The notes: generated by a model from the sequence alone, not told the origin. Shown: positions 53,835 to 63,602, numbered from the stretch's first letter. The stretch: 64,000 nt of DNA from Shewanella profunda (GCF_023283765.1 NZ_JAKILG010000008.1:1-64000); one strand, 5' to 3'. A program made the numbers and translations.

Positions 53835-55123
53835 CGCGAACCTCCATCAATAAGTGAGGGTGTAACCGACCGCATTAACGGAAAACTGTCGCTAATTCCG
53901 CTAACTGTCTGTGGCTGAAATTGCCGCTCCACCCAGCGCAGTAACAACACAACTGGGCTTTCCATCAACAGTTTGGCTTCAGGATAAAGCCAAAACAGTT
54001 TGTCTAAACTGTCATTCGGCCTATGGGCAATATCCCCTAATCCATCACCATTCAGATCCCAACCTTGATATTGGGACCAGAAATTCCCCTGCCCTTGATA
54101 ACTCCATTCAAGTTGGCTTTCACCGACATATTTAACTTGGGTTTGATTGGCAATAATACGATTGTGCCAAAGGCGATTTTGTTCACCGCCCATGGCCATA
54201 CTAATCCCGGTATCGCTATGGCTAAATTCGTTATCTTGAATACGGTTATTTTGAGCGGCATAAATAAAAATACCTTTGCCCTCATTGCCAAGCTCCACAG
54301 TTCCTTTGGGGTTATGAATTTGGCTGACAACGTTGGCTTGAATATGGGAGGACTCGGTAATATTGAGCAAAATGCCAAAGTCCCGCGCCTGGGTAACGCG
54401 GTTATGGTGCAGGTAAATATCCGTTGAATTCATTAGGGCATAACCGCCATCGACGGCAATCGCTTGGTTTTGCCACGCTTCGTCGGCTTGGGTATACATG
54501 TAATGAATACCGTATTGCAGCTTAGTAAATTGATTCTCATAAATACGGCTGTGGGTAACGGACTCTAAATACACGCCATCGCGGACAAAAATCAGCTGGT
54601 TTCGGTCAATTTGTGGCGCATTAACATGCTTGAGATAAATACCATCTCCCCGATCAAGCACATAAATGGCACCGTTGCCACTAATGCTATTGTCCGTGAT
54701 GGTGGGCGAGTTTAGCTGTTCGCCATAAATACCAAAACCATCACCCACCAAGCGATTTCCCTTAATCTGCACATTATCCGCCCCTTGTTTTAGTAAAATG
54801 GCGGCATCACGGTAATACAGATCGCGTCCCCAATGGCGGATATTTAGCCCCTCTATACTCACCTGAGGCGCCTCAATGATCAGTGCACTCCCTTGGCGCA
54901 ATGCATCTAATGTCGCGCCCATTTCCCCCTTTAGCGAAATGGATTGCGTCACCTTAAAAGAACCTTCATACACCCCAGTGGCCAGCACTAGGGTGTCACC
55001 TTCTTGAGCTTTGTTAAGGGCAAGGGTGAGTGAATCTGTATCTGTTACCCGAATGAGTGCAGCCCAAGTACCGAAAGAGGCAAAACACAGCAGCCCAATA
55101 AGGAGTAGACGCAGCTTCATCAT
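53831..55123 (-). CDS. nosD: Periplasmic copper-processing protein NosD
   Basis: A 430-residue exported right-handed beta-helix protein (carbohydrate-binding/CASH repeats): signal peptide to about residue 21 (FGTWAALIR), many GIYLKHVNAPQIDRN-like repeats, and the C-terminal GNFWSQYQGWDLNGDGLGDIAHRP signature of NosD. Known NosD proteins act with NosFY in copper-site maturation of nitrous-oxide reductase. Starts at 55123 or 55120 after AAGG; an upstream GTG overlaps nosL. Confidence 0.92.
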   Translation of the reverse strand: MMKLRLLLIGLLCFASFGTWAALIRVTDTDSLTLALNKAQEGDTLVLATGVYEGSFKVTQSISLKGEMGATLDALRQGSALIIEAPQVSIEGLNIRHWGRDLYYRDAAILLKQGADNVQIKGNRLVGDGFGIYGEQLNSPTITDNSISGNGAIYVLDRGDGIYLKHVNAPQIDRNQLIFVRDGVYLESVTHSRIYENQFTKLQYGIHYMYTQADEAWQNQAIAVDGGYALMNSTDIYLHHNRVTQARDFGILLNITESSHIQANVVSQIHNPKGTVELGNEGKGIFIYAAQNNRIQDNEFSHSDTGISMAMGGEQNRLWHNRIIANQTQVKYVGESQLEWSYQGQGNFWSQYQGWDLNGDGLGDIAHRPNDSLDKLFWLYPEAKLLMESPVVLLLRWVERQFQPQTVSGISDSFPLMRSVTPSLIDGGSR

Positions 55124-55130
55124 CACAACC

Positions 55131-55622
55131 TTATTTATCACCCGCGAGCAGCTCTAGGGTGATGTCATCAAAACTCAGCACTCGACCACCGTATTCCTTG
55201 GCAAAGGCTTCGGCGGCAGCCCGAGTGCTAAAAGGCGCAACGGCAGGTCCCATTACGGCTTTTTTACTCGTGCCATACACATAAAAAGCGCTTGATGCCT
55301 CGATAAATGCCCCATCGTCTGGATGCTCCCAATCGGTGGTTGCCGCATCATGCACCATCATGTAGTCAATTTGACGTTTGTTCTCGCTCTGCAATGCAAA
55401 GTTGAACATATCGCGTGTGGAACAAAACTTAGGTACTGTTTCTTCAGCCTTTAAGTGCACTTGCCCTTTAGGTCCGGGATATTTAGTGATCACCATGCCG
55501 CAGAGATGGCAACGGTCATGCTCGTGGATCATCTCGGCCTTATGAGCATGGTCAGTGGCCTCGCTTTTATTACAGCCAAATAGCAAGGGCACTAACAGCA
55601 GCAATGCGTAGTATTTCTTCAT
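55131..55622 (-). CDS. nosL: Copper chaperone lipoprotein NosL
   Basis: A 163-residue lipoprotein: lipobox LLFGC at about residues 13-17, then HEHDRCHLCGMVITKYPGPKGQVHL with CHLCGM as the Cu(I)-binding core, FCSTRDMFNF, and AFYVYGTSKKAVMGPAVAPF. NosL delivers Cu(I). Since the cluster contains SirA rather than NosZ, it probably supplies the copper of the SirA haem-copper centre (inference). Confidence 0.93.
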   Translation of the reverse strand: MKKYYALLLLVPLLFGCNKSEATDHAHKAEMIHEHDRCHLCGMVITKYPGPKGQVHLKAEETVPKFCSTRDMFNFALQSENKRQIDYMMVHDAATTDWEHPDDGAFIEASSAFYVYGTSKKAVMGPAVAPFSTRAAAEAFAKEYGGRVLSFDDITLELLAGDK

Positions 55623-55652
55623 CCTATTTATCCTTTTATAAAAATATCAACG

Positions 55653-55693
55653 CCTCGCCAGATTCCTTGCAGGGACAGATCTTTACGGCGAGG
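55653..55693 (-). terminator. Hairpin between the TPR gene and nosL
   Basis: CCTCGCC and GGCGAGG, extended by AAC/GTT, flank a 27-base loop. On the minus strand a TATTTTTA tail follows. It could be an intra-operon terminator or attenuator, or a scar; it lies where I recall sirCD genes in S. oneidensis. Confidence 0.5.
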
Positions 55694-55710
55694 GTTGATA
55701 GAAATGGGTT

Positions 55711-56391
55711 TCATCTTTCATTCATTTTGCTTTGTGCTTTTGCAATCGCATTATTGATTGCTTCACGGTTAATACTGTCCCCATTGTGTTTAAGCAAAAG
55801 CTGCCAATGGTCAATGGCCTCTTGATTGCGAGCGTGCAAGTATGCATCTGCCGCGAGTAACATATGGGTTTGAGGCTCAAAGGGAGAGAGTGCTAATACT
55901 TTGGCAATCACCTCTTGGGTTTCAGGTGTCATTTGCCGAAGCTCGCGGTAATAAAGCGCGTTAGCTTTAGCCCCTAACACTTCGGCATCATTCCCGCCGA
56001 GCTCGAGTAATTTATCCAAGGTCAGCACCGCATCTGAGTACAAACCTCCCGCAGTGTAAGCCTGAGCTAATGACATAAGTGCCAAGGTGTTTTGTGGATC
56101 ACTCTGAGCCCAACGACTGGCTTTGGTGATCTCGGCCGCCACTAAATAGTCAATATTTTCATCAAGCCGACCTTGATCCCAATCCCTAAAACGGCCTGTT
56201 TGACTGTAGATAGTAAGGGTAAGCAGCACTAGGACGATTCCCATCGCAAAGGGCACTTTGCTCGACATGTTTGGCAACTGCGCTATCCCCATTACAAGGT
56301 TTAGACGCATGTGCTGCCAGTAAATATAAGCAACAAACAGTAGCAAACTGATGCCAATGCCTAATCCTAAGCTCACCATTCCAGTCTCCAT
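55711..56391 (-). CDS. TPR membrane protein (NrfG/CcmI-like)
   Basis: A 226-residue protein with two N-terminal spans (about 5-23 and 44-60) and periplasmic TPR repeats (DPQNTLALMSLAQAYTAGGLYSDAVLTLDKLLEL, PFEPQTHMLLAADAYLHARNQEAIDHWQLLL). Similar TPR proteins (NrfG, CcmI/CcmH C-terminal domain) hold apocytochrome c for haem attachment, so it likely serves SirA maturation. ATG at 56391 with GGAGAG upstream. In line with the FKBP and rhodanese genes. Confidence 0.85.
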   Translation of the reverse strand: METGMVSLGLGIGISLLLFVAYIYWQHMRLNLVMGIAQLPNMSSKVPFAMGIVLVLLTLTIYSQTGRFRDWDQGRLDENIDYLVAAEITKASRWAQSDPQNTLALMSLAQAYTAGGLYSDAVLTLDKLLELGGNDAEVLGAKANALYYRELRQMTPETQEVIAKVLALSPFEPQTHMLLAADAYLHARNQEAIDHWQLLLKHNGDSINREAINNAIAKAQSKMNER

Positions 56392-56425
56392 TTCACTCTC
56401 CAAACAACTCGTTTTAGGAGCCAGA

Positions 56426-57208
56426 TTAACCGTGTGCAGGCATCATATTTTTATTTTTCATCTCTTTCATTTCGCTGGGTTTCTCAATATTTTTCAGTTC
56501 AATTTCAAAGATAAGTGCTGACTCAGGTGGGATAATACCTACGGCTTCAGTGCCATAGGCAAGGCTTGCTGGTACCACAAAACGGTATTTAGACCCCAGA
56601 GGCATCAACTTTAATCCCTCTTCCCAACCGGGGATCACCGACATTAATGCAAAGCGGGTGGGCTCTTTACGTCCAACCGTATTTTCAAACTCAGTCCCAT
56701 CGATAAGAGTGCCGACATATTCCACTGTGACCACATCTTCTGGATTGGGTTTATTACCTTTACCTTGGGTTAAGACTTCGTATTGAAGACCAGAAGCAGT
56801 AACTTTAACGCCAGACTTTTTTTGATTTTCAGCAAGATATGCTGCACTTGCCTTTTTAGTTTCTGCCATTTGTTTTTCAGCAACGACAGCTCTTGCGGCA
56901 TTGAGTTGTTCTGCTCTTTGGTTCAGGTAAGTCAGCACTTCTTCGTCGGTTAGCTGCTGTTTATCTTTAAGCGCATCCACAAAACCTTGCACGACTAAGT
57001 CGACATTCACCTCTGAGCCCAATTCAACTTGGTTGTAGACCTGACCAGAAATGTAATTACCAATAGAAGCGCCAATGCTGTAGGAGGTTTTATCTGCATC
57101 GGTTTTCAGACTTGTGCCGGCAAAACTGGCGACCGAAACAAATAATGCGGCGCAGGTCGCCACTGTGATGCTTTTGGGGATAAAAGAAGTTGGCATACGT
57201 GTTTTCAT
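56426..57208 (-). CDS. FKBP-type peptidyl-prolyl isomerase
   Basis: A 260-residue periplasmic isomerase: signal peptide (cut near SFA-GT), FkpA-type N-terminal dimerisation domain (DKTSYSIGASIGNYISGQV), and a C-terminal FKBP domain (VTVEYVGTLIDGTEFENT, FALMSVIPGWEEGLKLMPLGSKYRFVVPASLAYG, ESALIFEIEL). In the sulfite-reductase cluster it probably assists folding of SirA or its partners. In S. oneidensis a prolyl isomerase gene sits in the same place (from memory). Confidence 0.92.
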   Translation of the reverse strand: MKTRMPTSFIPKSITVATCAALFVSVASFAGTSLKTDADKTSYSIGASIGNYISGQVYNQVELGSEVNVDLVVQGFVDALKDKQQLTDEEVLTYLNQRAEQLNAARAVVAEKQMAETKKASAAYLAENQKKSGVKVTASGLQYEVLTQGKGNKPNPEDVVTVEYVGTLIDGTEFENTVGRKEPTRFALMSVIPGWEEGLKLMPLGSKYRFVVPASLAYGTEAVGIIPPESALIFEIELKNIEKPSEMKEMKNKNMMPAHG

Positions 57209-57293
57209 TTTATGTTCTCTACAATGTTAACCCTGTGGGTTTCGCCTTTTGGCCCTGCAAACCAAACCGATAAAACATCGGTCCTGTGTGTTA

Positions 57294-57734
57294 CTAAGGT
57301 TTTTCTGTTACTCGCCCTGACATACGCCAGCCATAAATACCATCGGCCATATGGCGCACACCGGTGTAACCTAGCTTCATGGTTTCTCTCGCCGCCATAT
57401 TGCTGCTGGTGCAAAGGCGGTTAGCGCAGTAAAACACCATGACTGCATCTTTATTCTTTGGAAGTAACTCTCTCCAATTCTGAACATTGAAAAAAACCGC
57501 TCCGGGGATAAAACCTTCTGCCCATATCTCCAGTGTATTTACGTCAAAAAAATAAACGCCTTGCTTGCCGACTAAGGTTTCCGCTTCCATCATCGAAATG
57601 GGATTTAATTGGATTTCGTTATAGGGCACTTCAGACATTTCTGAGCCACCACCGGCTATGACTGGCATCGCAGTCACGCCTAAGGCCAACACCATCAATG
57701 TTCGGCTTACACTTTGACGAAGCATGTTATGCAT
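57294..57734 (-). CDS. Exported rhodanese-like protein
   Basis: A 146-residue periplasmic protein: signal peptide to about residue 27 (MPVIAGGGS), then a rhodanese fold with MVFYCANRLCTSSNMAARETMKLGYTGVRHMADGIYGWR, in which the active-site Cys lies in CANRLC. It could bind or transfer sulphane sulphur or handle sulphite. It lies 62 bases after sirA on the same strand. Confidence 0.88.
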   Translation of the reverse strand: MHNMLRQSVSRTLMVLALGVTAMPVIAGGGSEMSEVPYNEIQLNPISMMEAETLVGKQGVYFFDVNTLEIWAEGFIPGAVFFNVQNWRELLPKNKDAVMVFYCANRLCTSSNMAARETMKLGYTGVRHMADGIYGWRMSGRVTEKP

Positions 57735-57796
57735 AATTAGGCTCTCATATTCCCCGACACCCTAAGGTGTCGGGGATAACTAGGACTCAAGTTAAA

Positions 57797-59863
57797 CTAT
57801 ATTTTCTTCGCACTCAGCGCATTACCATCAATAATGGCTTGGGCTTGGGTCACATAGGTCAAGGCGGCATCTAAGCGTTTTTGTGAGTAACGCGCACCAT
57901 GAACACCCCATGAACCATCGGCTTTAATCAGCTTGAGGACATCTTGAGCTTTATCGGTCAACAACAGCACTTGCGTCTTATCTTCTACCGATAACTTCGC
58001 CATATTGGGCGACTTATCGATGCTAATAAGGGCTTTTTCTACTTTGGCATAGGTTTCTTTCACTGGTTTTTGCCACTTCTGAACTTTGCCGTAGATTTGC
58101 TGTTGATCTTTAAAGTGCAGACCTTCACCCAACTTAGATTGGAATTGGCTATGACAACCTTTGTTATCCACTACATCGTGATCAGAAGCGGAAGTACGAG
58201 CACAGGTCCACATTAGATCGAGGTAGTTATGGCCATTTTCGTCCTTCGCCACAGTCCAGCCCTTAGTGGATGAGTCGCGAGACTTACCTTCAGGTGGGTT
58301 AAGCGTCTTACGCAATGGATCGACATCGATTTTCCACATGTGCGACTTACGAACGTTGTCGAAACCGGCCATATCGGGGAACTGGATCGCGGTGAAGTTT
58401 TCACAACTACCCATGTTTGGCATATGACAGCTTTGGCAAGTTTGTTTACCGTGGGTCTTGGTATTGCTCGCAATTTCAGCCTGTGCTGTATGGCAATCGG
58501 TACATTCTTTGATGAGTTTTGGTTTGCTAATACCAGACTTCCAATCACCATCAGTCACTTCGTGTGGATCATGACAGGTAGAGCAACGCATACCCTTATC
58601 GTAGTGGGATGAGGCAAACATTTGCGAACCTTCTGTACCACAAGATGGGCACGAAGATTTCATCTTCACGTTAAAGGCATATTCCAGTTTTTCTTTACCC
58701 TGTGGGGTTTGCGCGAGTTCTTCTACGAAGTTAAAACGCTGGTGACAACGCTCACAGTTAGAAGGCATACCACCACCGATACCGCCATCTAAGTGACCTC
58801 CTGCGCCATGGCACTCTTCACAGGTAATGCCGAGTGACACTGTATGTTTTTGTAGCTCTTTAGGATTACCTAAGGCTGCAAAAAACTCATCTTTAGTTTT
58901 AAAATCAAACTTAAAGGTGTGGCACATTTCGCAGTAGGAACTGGCAGGTTGGAATAAGAATTCCTTCTCGTATTTAGCACCATAGGAGCTCATACCCCAT
59001 TGGTGTGAACCACTGGCACCAAAATCCTCCATTTTAGTTGGAAACTCAGGAATAACTTTCTGGATTTTCTTTGCCATTTCAGGCGTTAACCATTCAGCCC
59101 AACCACGGGAGAATTGGTTACCACCGGCGACCATAGTACCAGTACCATCTTTGAGTAAACCGTCTTTCACATGGAAAGTACCGCGTACTAAGTAACTGTC
59201 GATAAAGCCATATTTTGTTCTTGGCGTACCTACAGTGGCATAAATAGCATCCGGCGTAATGCCGTCAGGCAGGATAGATGTATCCTTAGTGCCATACATG
59301 GTCTTGTTTAAATCGTTATCGACTTCTGGATGATTGCCTGGAAAACGTAAGGTTTTTGCATGGCGTGAACGTTTCCACTTTTCATATTGTGGACCATGGC
59401 ATTCACCACATTTTTCAGGGCCAACAAACTTATTTGGGAAATCCAAAATCGACTTAGCCCCTAGGCGATACTGCAATGCCATAGGGCGATTGCCCTCTTG
59501 ATGTTTGCTGTATTTTTGGCTATCACCGCCGTGTAAATATTCTTCACCACGGTCACTAACCTTATAGGTTCCTTTTAAACGACCTTGCTCGGCATATTTG
59601 AATACAGGATGATTTTCAAAAAGAAAATCAAACAACTCTTTTTCCTGAACAATATAATCCTGTAGAGTTCGCACACCGCGTGATTCGAAGGTCAGATCTG
59701 GATTAGCCATAATCCCCTGAGCTTCAGCACTCTGTTGTTTATTACCATAGCCAGGTTTAACTTCCCCCGGTTTAGCATCGGATGCTATTCCAGCCACACT
59801 GACGATAGTGCCTAAACAAAACAGCACACTTAATGCTATTTTGGATTTCCATCGTTTCATCAT
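57797..59863 (-). CDS. sirA: Octaheme cytochrome c sulfite reductase SirA (MccA)
   Basis: A 688-residue periplasmic cytochrome with signal peptide (cut near GIASDAK). Seven CXXCH sites are visible: CGECH (about 152), CEMCH (311), CEECH (348), CERCH (370), CSTCH (427), CTDCH (454) and CQSCH (476). The eighth is CX15CH: C at about 554, then fifteen residues, then CH. This last type is diagnostic of MccA/SirA. Two non-haem Cys regions, SCPSCG (about 405) and GSCENF (about 487), may hold the active-site copper known from MccA. It reduces sulphite to sulphide in anaerobic respiration. AGGAG precedes two adjacent ATGs (59863, 59860). Confidence 0.95.
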   Translation of the reverse strand: MMKRWKSKIALSVLFCLGTIVSVAGIASDAKPGEVKPGYGNKQQSAEAQGIMANPDLTFESRGVRTLQDYIVQEKELFDFLFENHPVFKYAEQGRLKGTYKVSDRGEEYLHGGDSQKYSKHQEGNRPMALQYRLGAKSILDFPNKFVGPEKCGECHGPQYEKWKRSRHAKTLRFPGNHPEVDNDLNKTMYGTKDTSILPDGITPDAIYATVGTPRTKYGFIDSYLVRGTFHVKDGLLKDGTGTMVAGGNQFSRGWAEWLTPEMAKKIQKVIPEFPTKMEDFGASGSHQWGMSSYGAKYEKEFLFQPASSYCEMCHTFKFDFKTKDEFFAALGNPKELQKHTVSLGITCEECHGAGGHLDGGIGGGMPSNCERCHQRFNFVEELAQTPQGKEKLEYAFNVKMKSSCPSCGTEGSQMFASSHYDKGMRCSTCHDPHEVTDGDWKSGISKPKLIKECTDCHTAQAEIASNTKTHGKQTCQSCHMPNMGSCENFTAIQFPDMAGFDNVRKSHMWKIDVDPLRKTLNPPEGKSRDSSTKGWTVAKDENGHNYLDLMWTCARTSASDHDVVDNKGCHSQFQSKLGEGLHFKDQQQIYGKVQKWQKPVKETYAKVEKALISIDKSPNMAKLSVEDKTQVLLLTDKAQDVLKLIKADGSWGVHGARYSQKRLDAALTYVTQAQAIIDGNALSAKKI

Positions 59864-60418
59864 TAACTCCTAATTATCATTAGTTTTATATTTTCCACTG
59901 AACCTAACTGCTCACTGAACGACATAAACAATTGACCAGTTACAGCATGATGGAGACAAAAAACCATGAAAAATCAGAGCTAGAGCACATTAAATGCCCA
60001 CTGATAAATCAAGATGAATAAAACCAATAAAAAAACAATAAAATACAAAAACTTAACCAGGTTTCCATGTTTGTTTTTTATAACTAAAAATGCTCTTTTT
60101 AGTTATGAAAAAACCTAAAAAATAAGTTTTATCTTTCAAAAGTTATCAAGGAAAAAATGGAATGATTTAATAACGAATAAGATCACATTATCAAATACCG
60201 GACTCGACTAACCTCAAACTCAACAGTGATCAAACCGAGTAATTAAACTGATTTGTTACATACGTTTTAACATAGATTTTTAAACAATCATGTAGAGCCT
60301 ATTAAAATTAAAAAGCTAACTCAATAAAAATAACATTAAGCTGTAAATAGTACATATGTAAAACAGCTAATTATCAGTATCACTTTTACCGCAATCACAT
60401 TATTCTAAGGAATAATAA
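59864..60418. other. Divergent intergenic region sirA / ccmF-like
   Basis: About 550 bases, strongly AT-rich, with no gene. It must contain both divergent promoters. CRP- or Fnr-type half-sites such as TGATCA and TCACA occur, but I see no convincing full palindrome. Confidence 0.6.
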
Positions 60419-62518
60419 ATGACAACTATGCTTCCAGAAATTGGACATATATTACTGATCATCAGTAGCGTATTGGCATTATTTTCTGCAGCACTGCCTT
60501 TAATCGGTATTAAGCAGAATAATGCCTATCTGGTAGGATTAAGCCCGATACTCTTTAGAGCCATATTTACCTCGGTATTTGTTTCACTTCTTTGCTTAAT
60601 TTATGGCTTTGTCACTGATGATTTTTCTGTTGCTTATGTCGCAAACCACTCGAATAGCCAATTAGCATTGGGTTATAAAGTGGCCGCCGTTTGGGGCAGC
60701 CACGAAGGGTCAATGCTGTTTTGGATATTTGCGATTGCCCTTTGGGGCGCGATCATCAGTTATCGCATAAAGATGGCGGATTGCACTCAGGATAAGGCCA
60801 GCGATAAATACCAAGACGCCCTGTATTTTGCGAGGCTGTTGGCCATTTTGGCGTTAGTGATCCTGGGTTTTAACCTATTTTTACTCTTTACCTCTAATCC
60901 CTTTGCCCGTTTATTACCTAACATTCCGATTGAAGGGCGAGATCTTAACCCCATTTTGCAAGACATAGGACTCATACTGCATCCGCCCATGCTCTTTCTT
61001 GGTTATGTTGGCCTCACTGTTTGCTTTGCCGCAGCGTTAGCATCACTGCTCGGTGGTGGTTTTAATACTCGTCAAATTAACTATTTACGACCTTGGGTAT
61101 TATTAGCCTGGATGTTTCTAACGGGCGGCAATGCCTTTGGATCTTGGTGGGCCTATAACGAACTGGGTTGGGGTGGCTGGTGGTTTTGGGATCCGGTAGA
61201 AAATGCCTCCTTTATTCCTTGGCTTGTGGCAACAGCATTAGTGCATTCCCTCATTCTCACTCAACGCACTCATGGCTTTAAACTGACGACTTTGCTGCTG
61301 TGCTTATTGGCATTTTCACTCAGTTTACTCGGCAGCTTTTTGGTGCGTTCCGGCATAGTGCAATCGGTACATGCCTTTGCCGCCGATCCTACCCGTGGCA
61401 TGTCAATACTCTGCTTATTAGTGATTTTTGTTGGGGCGGCGTTACTCATTTTTGCACTCAAAGCCCATCATTTAAAACAGGATGTGACTTTCGCACTTTT
61501 CAGCAAGGAAACACTGTTACTGCTCGGGATCGTTATCTTAGTCGTAGCAGCGTTTTCCGTATTACTCGGCACATTTTACCCTTTGATCTATGAGCTACTT
61601 GATTTAGGTACACTTTCAGTGGGTGCCCCTTATTTCAATGCCATATTTGTCCCCCTCACTTTCTTGCTTGTCCTGTTAATGGGCATTGCGCCCTTAGTGC
61701 AATGGCAAATAGTGCAATGGCAAAATGCCTCAAAGGCTCGTGTTGCTTCCCTGATCATTCCTAGCCTAGTGATATTAGCCGTCGCAGGCTGGGTAAGCTT
61801 ACAGGCCGCCTCTGGCAGTAGCTTATTTTTACTCCTTGGCACTGCCGCGGCACTTTGGTTGCTGGTGTGTTTATTGCTCACGATATTGGCAGCCTCGGGA
61901 TTGGGTAGACGAGTATATGCCCGTCAATTAAGCCAAACCCGCAGTGAGCACGGCTTAAATCCTCCCGTTAAGTCATCAAAACAAGGGTTTATAGCCATGC
62001 TATTAGGCCACTTTGGGGTGGTTATCACTATTATTGGAGCAACATCCGTCTCCTTTTTTGAGCAGGAAGCCCTGCTGCGAATGGGTCCAGGTCAAGGTAA
62101 GCCTTTAGCGGGTTATGTCTTAGTTTATGAAAGCACAGAGAATGTTGAAACCAACAGCTTTACCGCCATTCAGGCCAATATCAGTATCCGCGATGCAGCG
62201 AATGATGAACGGGTTTTAGGCTATATCACACCACAACGGCAAACCTTTAAAAGCAATGGGATGGAAATGTCCCACGCGGGTATCGACCATGGTTTATGGC
62301 GAGATATTTATGTGTCTATGGGGCTGCAATTAAGTGATAGCGAATACCTTATCCGTATCAGCTATAAACCCCTTGCGAGTTGGATCTGGCTTGGTGCGCT
62401 ATTTATGATGCTGGGCGGGGCGATTGCCGCTTGGCCTACTCGCCGCTTTAGCTACCAAGCTGATTTAACAACCTTAGTTACCCTATCCCATCACAAACCA
62501 CAGGAGACGCTTGCCTAA
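60419..62518 (+). CDS. CcmF-like cytochrome c haem lyase of the sulfite-reductase cluster
   Basis: A 699-residue polytopic haem lyase with about 15 spans: VWGSHEGSMLFWI, the tryptophan-rich WGGWWFWDPVENASFIPWL (WWD) haem-handling motif near residue 255, and HTHGFKLT-type downstream context (TQRTHGFKLT). A dedicated lyase is expected because ordinary CcmF does not attach haem to CX15CH. I recall the S. oneidensis equivalent as sirE. AAGGA lies before the ATG; the stop overlaps the next start (TAATG). Confidence 0.93.
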   Translation: MTTMLPEIGHILLIISSVLALFSAALPLIGIKQNNAYLVGLSPILFRAIFTSVFVSLLCLIYGFVTDDFSVAYVANHSNSQLALGYKVAAVWGSHEGSMLFWIFAIALWGAIISYRIKMADCTQDKASDKYQDALYFARLLAILALVILGFNLFLLFTSNPFARLLPNIPIEGRDLNPILQDIGLILHPPMLFLGYVGLTVCFAAALASLLGGGFNTRQINYLRPWVLLAWMFLTGGNAFGSWWAYNELGWGGWWFWDPVENASFIPWLVATALVHSLILTQRTHGFKLTTLLLCLLAFSLSLLGSFLVRSGIVQSVHAFAADPTRGMSILCLLVIFVGAALLIFALKAHHLKQDVTFALFSKETLLLLGIVILVVAAFSVLLGTFYPLIYELLDLGTLSVGAPYFNAIFVPLTFLLVLLMGIAPLVQWQIVQWQNASKARVASLIIPSLVILAVAGWVSLQAASGSSLFLLLGTAAALWLLVCLLLTILAASGLGRRVYARQLSQTRSEHGLNPPVKSSKQGFIAMLLGHFGVVITIIGATSVSFFEQEALLRMGPGQGKPLAGYVLVYESTENVETNSFTAIQANISIRDAANDERVLGYITPQRQTFKSNGMEMSHAGIDHGLWRDIYVSMGLQLSDSEYLIRISYKPLASWIWLGALFMMLGGAIAAWPTRRFSYQADLTTLVTLSHHKPQETLA

Positions 62519-62937
62519 TGAATCCAATATTGCGCTTTTTAGTCTTACTGCTCCCTATCACCTTATGTGGGATAGGAATCCCATGCTTATCCGTAGCGCA
62601 AGCTCAGCCCATATCGAGCCTTTCCCACCAGCAACAGGCAATGGATATCAGTAAAGTGCTGCGTTGCCCTATGGCGACCAATCAAAGCCTATTTGAATCA
62701 CAGGCGCCTATCGCCCACGAGCTCAAAGCACAAATATTCTCAATGCTAGAACAGGGGCAAAGCCAAGATGAGATTATCGATTTTATGGTGCAACGCTATG
62801 GCGAAAAAATCCGTTATCAACCTGAATTTAAGGCATCCACCTTCGCACTTTGGCTTGGGCCACTGCTGTTATTAGTGCTTGGTGTTGGGCTGTGTCTCGT
62901 ATTGATAACCCGTAGAAAAACACAAACGACTATTTGA
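62518..62937 (+). CDS. CcmH/NrfF-like protein with degenerate CXXC
   Basis: A 139-residue protein with signal-like N-terminus, the CcmH helical domain (DISKVLRCPMATNQSLFES, IFSMLEQGQSQDEIIDFMVQRYGEKIRYQPEF) and a C-terminal span (about 108-128). The usual LRCxxCQNQ is LRCPMATNQ here: the second Cys is Ala, so it cannot form the normal CXXC disulphide. It likely partners the CcmF-like lyase. Overlaps the lyase stop by one base. Confidence 0.9.
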   Translation: MNPILRFLVLLLPITLCGIGIPCLSVAQAQPISSLSHQQQAMDISKVLRCPMATNQSLFESQAPIAHELKAQIFSMLEQGQSQDEIIDFMVQRYGEKIRYQPEFKASTFALWLGPLLLLVLGVGLCLVLITRRKTQTTI

Positions 62938-62954
62938 AAGTAAAGGATAACCAG

Positions 62955-63539
62955 ATGAAATTACACTATTTCCCCTTTGTTCTACTGGCGTGTTTTGGCC
63001 TGTTTTCTAATAGCAGCCAAGCCCACTCACTAGACAATAAACTCTACAGCACCGGAGAGCCCCTCCCTAAGCCCCTAGTGATGACGGGCTTTATAGAAAT
63101 GCAGCACGCGCGAGGTGTACCAGAAGTCCCCTTTCTTGATGAATCAGGACAAACCCAAACCCTAAAACAACACCAAGGTAAACTTGTTTTAGTCAATCTT
63201 TGGGCAACTTGGTGTGCACCCTGTTTACGGGAAATTCCAGAACTCCAAAAGCTTAAGCAGCAATATCAAGGGAAGGATATCGCCATCATTCCTATCTCTA
63301 TCGATGAAGAACCTAAAGATGTGCGCCCTTTTCTTAACCAACATGGCTTTAGCGGCTATGCCACTTGGCTTGACCCCGAGCAAAACATAGAGCAAATCAT
63401 TCCCGCCAATGTAGTACCCGCCAGTTATATTTTTGATGCTAAAGGTAATCTTGTGGGTTTTGTGCGGGGATATCTCGATTGGGCTGATAAAGACGTTGGC
63501 CCTTATCTTGATCAACTGATTGCAAAATACGGCCAATAA
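62955..63539 (+). CDS. TlpA/ResA/CcmG-like thioredoxin
   Basis: A 194-residue exported thioredoxin-fold protein: signal peptide (cut near SQA-HS), LVNLWATWCAPCLREIPELQKL with CAPC at about residues 92-95, and VVPASYIFDAKGN with the cis-Pro region. It would reduce apocytochrome thiols for haem attachment. AAAGGATAA precedes the ATG at 62955; a TTG start at 62934 would overlap the CcmH-like gene. Third gene of the plus-strand maturation operon. Confidence 0.9.
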   Translation: MKLHYFPFVLLACFGLFSNSSQAHSLDNKLYSTGEPLPKPLVMTGFIEMQHARGVPEVPFLDESGQTQTLKQHQGKLVLVNLWATWCAPCLREIPELQKLKQQYQGKDIAIIPISIDEEPKDVRPFLNQHGFSGYATWLDPEQNIEQIIPANVVPASYIFDAKGNLVGFVRGYLDWADKDVGPYLDQLIAKYGQ

Positions 63540-63602
63540 TCACCAAGTAACACAGGCTCATAATATATTTCTCCATTAGGTCATCCGCCAGAATTTGCCA
63601 AA

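Noticed and set aside
51907..55622. nosLDFY as evidence of nitrous-oxide respiration
   Set aside because: No nosZ or nosR is present and the genes adjoin sirA; copper supply to the sulfite reductase explains them better.
59864..60418. Fnr/EtrA or CRP operator in the divergent sirA region
   Set aside because: Only half-sites such as TGATCA are seen; spacing of the second half does not fit either consensus.
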